A stretch of 12,028 nucleotides of DNA from JACVRW01 sp034664005. GTDB taxonomy: Bacteria; Actinomycetota; Thermoleophilia; Solirubrobacterales; Thermoleophilaceae. The stretch lies in NCBI GenBank assembly GCA_034664005.1, contig JAXDIL010000073.1, positions 1 to 12,028 of the forward strand. Direction: 5' to 3'. The stretch's first letter is position 1. Each line of letters begins with the position of its first letter. Shown here in pieces: positions 1-6,220 of the stretch. A program made the translations under genes and the position numbers. The notes under the pieces are model-generated. The model was not told where the DNA came from. It did not search any database and saw only the letters and a program-made list of their open reading frames with translations.

Positions 1-1
1 G

Positions 2-361
2 AAGCGCGAGCGGCCGAACCTGGAGTTTCGTGCCGAGGAGGCCACGCGGCTGTCGTTCGGCGACGACGAGTTCGACCTCGCCGCCGCGATCGAGGTGCTG
101 GAGCACGTGCCGGAGCCGGAGGCGACGCTCGCGGAGATGGCCCGGGTGGCGAGCGAGCACCTGCTCGTGTCGGTTCCGCGCGAGCCGCTCTGGCGCGGGC
201 TCAACATGGCACGCGGGGCCTACTGGCGGGAGCTGGGCAACACGCCCGGCCACGTGAACCACTGGTCCAAGCGCGGGTTCGTCTCGCTGCTCTCGCGCTA
301 CGGCGCTGTGGAGGAGGCCCGCTCGCCCTTCCCCTGGACCATGCTGCTTGTCCGCCTCTAG
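2..361 (+). CDS. SAM-dependent methyltransferase, class I, C-terminal part (5' end outside window)
   Basis: This is the last 119 residues of a class I S-adenosylmethionine-dependent methyltransferase; the start lies upstream of the window. The visible part begins near the end of the Rossmann core. A D-x-F-D-L stretch followed by E-V-L-E-H-V (about residues 23-34 of the visible fragment) is the typical post-motif of the Methyltransf_11/UbiE-like group, where the strand 4 acid and the EHV/EHI element line the cofactor pocket. A strand reading LLVSVP and a tail with GHVNHWSKRGF follow, as in small methyltransferases found in glycan loci. The substrate cannot be read from the fragment. The 3' end overlaps the flippase gene by 14 bp, so the two are probably co-translated. 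That neighbour suggests methylation of a sugar, lipid carrier or related polysaccharide precursor, which is inference only. Confidence 0.85.
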   Translation, partial: KRERPNLEFRAEEATRLSFGDDEFDLAAAIEVLEHVPEPEATLAEMARVASEHLLVSVPREPLWRGLNMARGAYWRELGNTPGHVNHWSKRGFVSLLSRYGAVEEARSPFPWTMLLVRL

Positions 362-1616
362 GTCCTACGGCCGCGGGGCCGCGATCCTGTCCGTGGGGAT
401 CGGCGCCACCGGCCTCATCACGTTCGCCTACTTCTCGCTCGCGAGCTACTCGCTGCCGAAGGACGAGTACGGCCGCATAACGCTGCTGTGGTCGGCGATC
501 TTCATCACGGTGTCCGTGCTCTACCGGCCGGTGGAGCAGCTCCTGTCGCGGACGATCGCCGACAACGACGCGCGCGGCGTCCAGGGCACCGAGCACCTGC
601 GGGTGGCCGCGACGATCCAGCTCGCGCTCGGCGTCGCGTTCGTGGTGACCGCGCTCGCGCTGCGCGGACCGATCGAGGACGACCTCTTCGGCGGCTCGTC
701 CACGCTCTACTGGATCCTCGTCGTGGGAGTGCTCGCCTACGCCGCGAGCTACTTCGCGCGCGGCTATCTGGCCGGCCACCGGCTGTTTCCGCTCTACGGC
801 GGGCTTGTCCTGATGGAGGCGAGCTCGCGCTGCCTGTTCGCGCTCGCCGTGGCGATCGGGATCACGGAAGGACAGTCGGCGGTCGCGCTCGGCATGGTGG
901 CCGCGCCGATCGTGTCGCTCGCCGTCGTCCCACCGGCGCTGGCGCGGCGCATCAGGCCGCAACCGCGCACGGAGGGTGAGCCTTCGGCAGATCAGTTCAC
1001 GCTGGCGCGCGGCACGGGCTTTGCCGCGGCCGTCCTGCTCGTGATGCTCTGCGAGCAGACCTTCCTCAACGCCGGGCCGCTGCTCGTGAAGGCCACCGCC
1101 GACACGGGTGGCGCAGCACTCGCCGGCTTCACCTTCAACGTGCTCCTGATCGCCCGGGCGCCGCTCCAGCTCTTCCAGGCGATCCAGACCTCGATCCTCC
1201 CCCACCTCACGCGGCTGAGCGCCGGCGGCGAGCGCGACCCGTTCGCGCGCAGCGTGAACCTCACGCTCATCGCGATCGCCGGCTTCGCCGGTTCCGTGGC
1301 GCTCGTGATGCTGGCGGCGGGGCCGCGGGTGATGGACCTGCTCTTCGGCGGCAACTTCGGCTACGGGCGCGGCGGACTCGTGCTCGTGGCCGTCGGCATG
1401 GGCCTCTACCTGTCGGCGGCCACCCTGAACCAGGCGCTCCTCGCCCACGGCCACGCGGCGCGCTCGGCCGCGTGCTGGGTCACCACCGCCGTGGCGTTCG
1501 TGCTGTTCCTGCTGCTGTTCGAGTTCGACGACCGCGTCCTGCAGGTGGAGGCCGCCTTCACGGGAGCCGCGGCGCTCCTGTGCGCGGCCCTCTATGCGCT
1601 CTACCGGCGCGCCTGA
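348..1616 (+). CDS. Polysaccharide flippase-like membrane protein (MATE/Wzx superfamily)
   Basis: This 422-residue protein is almost entirely hydrophobic, with about 12 predicted membrane segments by eye (around residues 10-34, 45-66, 83-105, 118-140, 147-170, 175-197, 220-245, 250-275, 305-325, 340-365, 370-390 and 398-420). Length and layout fit the oligosaccharide flippase/Wzx branch of the MOP superfamily, which moves lipid-linked sugars across the cytoplasmic membrane. Short charged loops include one with RLSAGGERDPFARS before helix 9, a feature seen in many Wzx-like proteins. The start is TTG at 348, inside the 3' end of the methyltransferase gene and without a convincing Shine-Dalgarno sequence; GTG at 393 is an in-frame alternative but would cut into the first helix. 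Pairing with a methyltransferase supports a cell-surface polysaccharide role. Transport of another lipid-linked substrate, such as a lipid II-like molecule, cannot be excluded. Confidence 0.8.
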   Translation: MSASRSYGRGAAILSVGIGATGLITFAYFSLASYSLPKDEYGRITLLWSAIFITVSVLYRPVEQLLSRTIADNDARGVQGTEHLRVAATIQLALGVAFVVTALALRGPIEDDLFGGSSTLYWILVVGVLAYAASYFARGYLAGHRLFPLYGGLVLMEASSRCLFALAVAIGITEGQSAVALGMVAAPIVSLAVVPPALARRIRPQPRTEGEPSADQFTLARGTGFAAAVLLVMLCEQTFLNAGPLLVKATADTGGAALAGFTFNVLLIARAPLQLFQAIQTSILPHLTRLSAGGERDPFARSVNLTLIAIAGFAGSVALVMLAAGPRVMDLLFGGNFGYGRGGLVLVAVGMGLYLSAATLNQALLAHGHAARSAACWVTTAVAFVLFLLLFEFDDRVLQVEAAFTGAAALLCAALYALYRRA

Positions 1617-1628
1617 CATCCTGCGCGC

Positions 1629-2099
1629 ATGGCGAAGCAGCCGAACGTAGGGGACCCAGCCCCGGACTTCGAGCTCGACGGGACCGAGGGCCGCTTCCGG
1701 CTGTCGGACCACCTCGGCGAGCGCGTCGTCCTGCTGTTCTACCCGGGCGACAACACGCCCGTGTGCACCCGCCAGTTCTGCTCGTACCGCGACAACGCGG
1801 ACGACTTCGACTCGCTCGAGGCGACCGTGGTCGGAATCTCCTCTCAGAGCGTCGACTCGCACGAGGCCTTCACGGCCGAGCACGGGCTGAACGTCTCGCT
1901 GCTCGCGGACGAGGGCGGCGCGGTGGCCAAGGCCTACGGCGCCCACACGCCCGTCGTCGGAACGAAGCGGGCGGCGGTCGTGATCGACGAGGACGGCGTG
2001 GTGCGGCACCGCCACGACCACCGCCTGGGGCTCGACTTCCAGAGCGTGGACGATCTGCGCGACGCGCTCGAGTCGCTCGGCCCGCCGGTGCGTGGCTGA
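1629..2099 (+). CDS. bcp: Thioredoxin-dependent peroxiredoxin, BCP/AhpC-TSA family
   Basis: This 156-residue thiol peroxidase reduces hydrogen peroxide and organic hydroperoxides in the cytoplasm, and is usually recycled by thioredoxin. The N-terminus has the family G-D-x-A-P-D-F opening (residues 8-14). The active-site loop is P39-G-D-N-T43-P44-V-C46-T-R-Q-F-C51-S-Y-R-D: Cys46 is the expected peroxidatic cysteine, with Pro39, Thr43 and the later Arg114 forming the usual pocket, and Cys51 is the candidate resolving cysteine in the C-x4-C spacing of atypical 2-Cys BCP proteins. The common TPGCT is TPVCT here. Length matches BCP/PrxQ. It lies 12 bp after the flippase, with no clear ribosome site, and overlaps the next gene by 8 bp, so it is probably translated together with that gene. 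Assignment to the family is secure; the electron donor is inferred. Confidence 0.93.
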   Translation: MAKQPNVGDPAPDFELDGTEGRFRLSDHLGERVVLLFYPGDNTPVCTRQFCSYRDNADDFDSLEATVVGISSQSVDSHEAFTAEHGLNVSLLADEGGAVAKAYGAHTPVVGTKRAAVVIDEDGVVRHRHDHRLGLDFQSVDDLRDALESLGPPVRG

Positions 2100-2817
2100 G
2101 TCGCTCACCATCCCGGCCTGGTTCAACGGCCCGCCGACCTCTGCGAACGGCGGCTACGCGTGCGGGCGCGTGGCGCAGCTCGTGGGCGCGGAGGTCGTGG
2201 AGGCATCGCTGCGCAGTCCGCCGCCGCTGGACAGGCCACTCGAGGTGGTTCGCGACGGCGAGCGCGTGGAGCTGCGCGACGGCGACACGCTCGTGGCACA
2301 GGGCGGCCCGAGCGAGCTGCTCGTGGACGTGCCGGAGCCGGTGCCTGCGGACGAGGTGGCGCTCGCGGTCGAGGAGGGCAGGTCGCTGTGGGCGAAGGGA
2401 CACCCCTTCCCCACCTGCGTGGTCTGCGGGCCGGCGCGCGAGGACGGCCTTGGCATCTTCCCGGCGCGGCTGCCCGGCCGCGACGGGCTGTTCGGCTCGT
2501 CGTGGACGCCGGCCGAGGCGACCGGCGACGGCGACGGCTGGGTCCAGCCGGAGCTCGTCTGGGCGGCGCTCGACTGCCCGACGAGCGCGCCGGTGGCGAA
2601 CTTCGGCCAGGGCCCGCCGATGGTGCTGGCGAGCCTGACGGCGCGGATCGGCTGCGCCGTGCGTGTCGGGGAGCCGCACACGATCCTGTCCTGGCCGCTC
2701 GACGAGGACGGTCGCAAGCACTGGGCGGCCGCGGCGCTGTACGACTCGGACGGCGTGCTCACCTGCGCCTCGCGCGCGCTCTGGATCGAGCTCCGCGAGC
2801 AGCCGCGGCCGGAGTAG
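2092..2817 (+). CDS. Uncharacterised protein with probable hotdog (thioesterase-like) fold
   Basis: This 241-residue protein has no recognised specific function. It starts at GTG 2092, inside the end of the peroxiredoxin gene (8-bp overlap). Near the N-terminus FNGPPTSANGGYACGRVA (residues 11-28) looks like the Gly-rich helix start of a hotdog acyl-thioesterase. The second half has a C109-V-V-C112-G pair, then PELVWAALDCP (153-163), which resembles the central hotdog helix, and finally GRKHWAAAALYDSDG followed by a short strand ending in RALWIEL (208-234), resembling the last hotdog strands of PaaI-like proteins. This suggests two hotdog halves in one chain, as in double-hotdog thioesterases or dehydratases. 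The C-x2-C could be structural or bind metal. The fold call is by pattern only. Coupling to a peroxiredoxin is the only functional hint. Confidence 0.6.
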   Translation: MAESLTIPAWFNGPPTSANGGYACGRVAQLVGAEVVEASLRSPPPLDRPLEVVRDGERVELRDGDTLVAQGGPSELLVDVPEPVPADEVALAVEEGRSLWAKGHPFPTCVVCGPAREDGLGIFPARLPGRDGLFGSSWTPAEATGDGDGWVQPELVWAALDCPTSAPVANFGQGPPMVLASLTARIGCAVRVGEPHTILSWPLDEDGRKHWAAAALYDSDGVLTCASRALWIELREQPRPE

Positions 2818-2827
2818 GGTCCCGAGC

Positions 2828-5107
2828 ATGGCCACGCATTACCGGACCTGTCCATTCTGCGAGGCCACCTGCGGTCTCGAGATCGAAACCGAAGGTCGGG
2901 AGGTGGTGTCGGTACGCGGCGACGCCGAGGACGTCTTCAGCCGTGGCTTCATCTGCCCCAAGGCGTACGGGATCAAGCAGCTTCACGAGGATCCCGACCG
3001 CCTGACGACGCCGCTCGTGCGCCGCGACGGCGAGCTGGTCGAGGCCACCTGGGACGAGGCCTTCGAGGAGATCGACCGGCGGCTGTCGCCGGTCATCGCC
3101 GAGCACGGGAAGAACGCCGTTGCCGTCTACCTCGGCAACCCGAACGCGCACAACCTGTCGGCGATCACCCACGGGCCGGCCTGGCTGAAGGTATTGAGCA
3201 CGCAGAACCTGTTCTCCGCCTCCACGGTCGACCAGATGCCGAAGCAGGTGTCCTCAGGGCTGATGTTCGGCGCGGGCCTGTCGCTGCCGATCCCCGACGT
3301 CGACCGCTGCGAACACATGCTGCTGCTCGGCGCGAACCCGCTCGTCTCGAACGGCAGCCTGTTCACCGCGCCGAACATGCGCGGCCGCCTGCGCGGCATC
3401 CGCGAGCGCGGCGGCAAGGTCGTCGTGATCGACCCGCGCCGCACGCGGACCGCCGAGGAGGCCGACGAGCACCACTTCATCCGCCCGGGCACGGACGCGC
3501 TGCTGCTCGCGGCGATGGCCTGCACGATCGTCGAGGAGGGCCTCGACGATCCGGGCCCGGTCGCCGAGCACATGAACGGGCTCGACGAGGTGCGCGCGCT
3601 GGTGCGCGACTTCCAGCCCGAGTCGGTGGCCGGCGCCTGCGGCATCGAAGCCGGCGCGATCCGTCGGATGGCGCGCGAGCTGGCGGCCGCCGAGCGCGCC
3701 GTGGTCTACGGCCGGATCGGCACCTGCACGCAGGAGTTCGGCACGCACGCGAGCTGGCTCGTGGACGTGCTGAACGTGCTCACCGGGAACCTCGACCGGG
3801 AGGGCGGCGTGCTGTTCCCGCGTGCCGCGGCCGGGCAGCGGAACTCGATGGGGCGTGGCGGGTCGGGTTCGGGCGTGCGCTTCGGGCGCTGGACCAGCCG
3901 CGTGCGTGGCCTGCCTGAGCAGTTCGGCGAGCTGCCGGTGTCGGTGCTCGGCGAGGAGATCGACACGCCAGGCGAGGGCCAGGTGCGCGTCCTGATCACG
4001 GCGGCGGGCAACCCGGTCGTCTCGACGCCGAACAGCGATCGGCTGGAGCGCGCCCTCGACGGCCTCGACTTCATGCTCTCGATCGACATCTACGTGAACG
4101 AGACGACCCGGCACGCGGACGTGATCCTCCCCGCCCCCGAACCGCTCGAGAAGTCGCACTACGACGCTGCCTTCTACCAGCTGTCCACTCGCAACATCGC
4201 GAACTTCTCGCCGCCGGTGTTCGAGCGTGATGGGCCCGCGGAGTGGGAGCTCTACTTGAGGCTCGCCGGGGTCATCGCGGGCGAGGGCCCGAACGGCGAC
4301 GTGGGTGCCTTCGACGACCTCGTCATCCAGACGCTGATCCAGCGCGAGCTGGGCTCGGACGGGTCGCGGGTGGCCGGACGCGAGCCGACCGAGCTGCTCG
4401 CGGCGCTCGAGCCGCGCCGCGGGCCGGAGCGGGTGCTGGACTTCATGCTGCGCGTGGGCCCGTACGGCGACGGCTTCGGCTCAGACCCGGAGGGGCTGAC
4501 GCTCGCGGTGCTCGAGCAGAACCCGCACGGGATCGACCTCGGCCCGCTGATGCCCAGGATCCCCGAGATGCTCCGCACCCCGTCGGGAAAGGTCGAGCTG
4601 GCGCCTGAGCCGATCGTCCGTGACCTGGAGCGGCTCCACGGAGCGCTCGCGCGCGAGCGGAACGGCGAGCTCATGCTGATCGGGCGGCGGCAGCTCCGGT
4701 CGAACAACTCGTGGATGCACAACCTGCCCGCGCTCGTGAAGGGCAAGGACCGCTGCACGCTCCACATCCACCCCGACGACGCCGAGCGGCTCGGGCTGGG
4801 CGACGGCGGTCAGGCGCTGGTGCGCTCCGCGGCCGGATCGATCGAGGCGCCGGTCGAGGTGACCGACGGGATCATGCCGGGCGTCGTCTCGATCCCGCAC
4901 GGCTGGGGACACGACGCCGCGGGCGTCCGGATGAAGGTGGCGTCCGCGCACGCAGGCGTGAACAGCAACGTGCTGGCGGACGACTCGATGGTGGACCCGT
5001 TGTCTGGGAACGCTGTCTTCAGCGGGATCCCGGTGGAGGTGCTGGCGCTAGATGGCCTGGAGCATCGATCCGCCGCAGTTGCGGCAGATCACGTTGGCGG
5101 TGTCTGA
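2828..5107 (+). CDS. Molybdopterin-dependent oxidoreductase, DMSO reductase family, catalytic subunit
   Basis: This 759-residue protein belongs to the Mo/W-bis-MGD (DMSO reductase) family, cytoplasmic because no twin-arginine signal precedes it. The frame is open upstream of 2828, but the ATG there sits directly before the Fe4S4 domain: C8-x2-C11-x3-C15-x27-C43-P-K, the cluster site of formate dehydrogenase and assimilatory nitrate reductase relatives. Cofactor-binding stretches follow: LLLGANPL (about 165-172), VVVIDPRRT (about 198-206) and HADVILPAPEPLEKS (about 428-442). The C-terminal MGD-binding domain (about 615-750) contains RSNNSWMHN and PHGWGH. At the usual Mo-ligand position the sequence is S-A-S-T-V-D-Q-M-P-K-Q-V-S-S-G (130-144), with no cysteine or selenocysteine, so formate dehydrogenase activity should not be assumed. 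It starts 10 bp after the hotdog gene, and no electron-transfer partner gene is adjacent. The substrate is unknown. Confidence 0.9.
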   Translation: MATHYRTCPFCEATCGLEIETEGREVVSVRGDAEDVFSRGFICPKAYGIKQLHEDPDRLTTPLVRRDGELVEATWDEAFEEIDRRLSPVIAEHGKNAVAVYLGNPNAHNLSAITHGPAWLKVLSTQNLFSASTVDQMPKQVSSGLMFGAGLSLPIPDVDRCEHMLLLGANPLVSNGSLFTAPNMRGRLRGIRERGGKVVVIDPRRTRTAEEADEHHFIRPGTDALLLAAMACTIVEEGLDDPGPVAEHMNGLDEVRALVRDFQPESVAGACGIEAGAIRRMARELAAAERAVVYGRIGTCTQEFGTHASWLVDVLNVLTGNLDREGGVLFPRAAAGQRNSMGRGGSGSGVRFGRWTSRVRGLPEQFGELPVSVLGEEIDTPGEGQVRVLITAAGNPVVSTPNSDRLERALDGLDFMLSIDIYVNETTRHADVILPAPEPLEKSHYDAAFYQLSTRNIANFSPPVFERDGPAEWELYLRLAGVIAGEGPNGDVGAFDDLVIQTLIQRELGSDGSRVAGREPTELLAALEPRRGPERVLDFMLRVGPYGDGFGSDPEGLTLAVLEQNPHGIDLGPLMPRIPEMLRTPSGKVELAPEPIVRDLERLHGALARERNGELMLIGRRQLRSNNSWMHNLPALVKGKDRCTLHIHPDDAERLGLGDGGQALVRSAAGSIEAPVEVTDGIMPGVVSIPHGWGHDAAGVRMKVASAHAGVNSNVLADDSMVDPLSGNAVFSGIPVEVLALDGLEHRSAAVAADHVGGV

Positions 5108-5284
5108 CATCCGCGCGATCGTCGAGTGGGCGCCGCAGTGCGGGCACTCCGAGCGCAGCTCGAAGCGGTGTAGGCAGTACAGGCAGCGGTAGCGCCCCGG
5201 AAGGTTCGTCCCGCGCAAGGACGGCTCGCCGCATGACGGGCACTGGGGTCCAAGATTGGTGCTCTCATCTATCGAAGCGGTCAA
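5048..5284 (-). CDS. Small zinc-ribbon protein with four CxxC pairs (YfgJ-like)
   Basis: This 78-residue protein has four C-x2-C knuckles: C15/C18, C34/C37, C48/C51 and C67/C70. They could form two zinc ribbons. Spacing and size recall the E. coli YfgJ-type zinc-ribbon family, whose function is not established; nucleic-acid or protein contact is the usual guess. The start is TTG at 5284, supported by AAAGGGA four bases upstream and by the lack of an ATG before the zinc motifs. The gene lies 36 bp downstream of fmt on the same strand and is probably the last gene of that operon. Its last 60 bp overlap, tail to tail, the 3' end of the molybdopterin oxidoreductase gene. The eight regularly placed cysteines make it clear that this frame is real rather than a shadow. 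Confidence 0.82.
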   Translation of the reverse strand: MTASIDESTNLGPQCPSCGEPSLRGTNLPGRYRCLYCLHRFELRSECPHCGAHSTIARMSDTANVICRNCGGSMLQAI

Positions 5285-5288
5285 GGGT

Positions 5289-5295
5289 TCCCTTT
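5289..5295 (-). promoter_or_regulatory. Ribosome binding site of the zinc-ribbon gene
   Basis: On the minus strand AAAGGGA stands four bases before the TTG at 5284. It decides this start, because the frame has no ATG or GTG before the first zinc knuckle. Confidence 0.55.
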
Positions 5296-5320
5296 GTGAA
5301 GCCTGAGCAACGCTAGCGCC

Positions 5321-6220
5321 TCAACCCTGCAGCCGCTCGCGGTAGCCGCGGATCCAGTCCTCGGCGCCCATCGGCCGCTTGCCCGCCGGGTGCACCTCGC
5401 AGAGCTCCAGCGAGCCGCCCGAGGCGCCGTACAGGAGCTGCCCGTCGACGACCTCGAGCTCGCCCGGGGCGGGTCCCTCGCGGTTCGCGAGCGCGGAGCG
5501 CGTGACGCCGAGGCGCTCGTCCCCGGGCAGCTCTATGTAGGCGCCGATGTGCGGCCGGAGCGCGCGCACGCGCCGCTCCAGCAGGTCGGCGGTCAGCTTC
5601 GGGTCGAGCCAGCGGTCCTCGGGCCCGATCTTGTCGGCGTAGGTGACGCCGGTCGTGGGCTGCTCGCGAAAGCCGGGCTGCAGGTCGAGCGCCTCGACGA
5701 GCAGCTCGCCGCCGAGCGCCGCGAGGCGGGCCGACAGGGAGCCATAGTCGTCGTCGGAACGGATCGCCTCCGCGCGCTGGACGGCCATCGGGCCGGCGTC
5801 GAGCTCGGCGGTCGGCCGCATGATCGTTACGCCGGTCTCCTCGTCGCCCGCCTCGATGGCGCGCTCGACGGGCGCGGCGCCGCGCCAGCGCGGCAGGAGC
5901 GACGGGTGCACGTTCACGAGCTGGTGCTCCGACAGGAGCGGCTCCTTGATCAGGGCTCCGTAGGCACATATGGCAATTACGTCCGGGGTGGCCTCGGAGA
6001 TCCGTGCGCGCGCCTCCTCGCCGTTCACGTCCTCCGGCTGGAGCAGCTCGATGCCGAGCAGCTTGGCCCGCTCGGCCACGGGCGGCGGCGCCAGCTTGCG
6101 GCCGCGCCCTCGCCTGGCGTCCGGGCGCGTGACCACGAGGTTGGGCCGGTGCGCGCTGAGCGCGAGCCGGTCGAGGACGGTGGCCGCGAAGTCGGAGGTG
6201 CCGATGTAGACGGTCCGCAT
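5321..6220 (-). CDS. fmt: Methionyl-tRNA formyltransferase
   Basis: This 299-residue enzyme transfers the formyl group of 10-formyltetrahydrofolate to the amino group of methionyl-tRNA(fMet), giving the bacterial initiator tRNA. The N-terminal formyltransferase domain (about 1-185) opens with the strand VYIGTSDFA and carries the catalytic triad Asn103, His105 and Asp141, matching Asn108, His110 and Asp146 of E. coli Fmt. The folate-site motif is N-V-H-P-S-L-L-P-R-W-R-G-A-A-P (103-117). The charged loop RPDARRGRGRKLAPPPVA (32-49) corresponds to the tRNA-contacting insertion. The C-terminal OB-fold-like domain (about 200-299) is complete. The ATG at 6220 shares its A with the TGA of lutBC (TGATG), so translation is probably coupled. 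The usual partners def and rsmB are not adjacent; lactate genes lie upstream and a zinc-ribbon gene downstream. Confidence 0.96.
   Translation of the reverse strand: MRTVYIGTSDFAATVLDRLALSAHRPNLVVTRPDARRGRGRKLAPPPVAERAKLLGIELLQPEDVNGEEARARISEATPDVIAICAYGALIKEPLLSEHQLVNVHPSLLPRWRGAAPVERAIEAGDEETGVTIMRPTAELDAGPMAVQRAEAIRSDDDYGSLSARLAALGGELLVEALDLQPGFREQPTTGVTYADKIGPEDRWLDPKLTADLLERRVRALRPHIGAYIELPGDERLGVTRSALANREGPAPGELEVVDGQLLYGASGGSLELCEVHPAGKRPMGAEDWIRGYRERLQG

Noticed and set aside
201..2126. A 641-codon open frame on the minus strand opposite the flippase and peroxiredoxin genes
   Set aside because: Its translation is Arg-, Glu- and His-rich with no domain, and it spans three well-supported plus-strand genes. 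Long antisense frames are expected in DNA this rich in G/C at third positions.
2663..2827. Extension of the molybdoenzyme upstream to 2663
   Set aside because: The 55 extra residues are Ser/Arg-rich shadow of the preceding gene and contain no signal peptide. ATG 2828 lies directly before the Fe-S motif, as in the family.
5311..5318. Palindrome CGCTAGCG between fmt and the zinc-ribbon gene as a terminator
   Set aside because: It has no loop, the stem would be too short and there is no T-run. It is more likely chance, and the two genes look co-transcribed.
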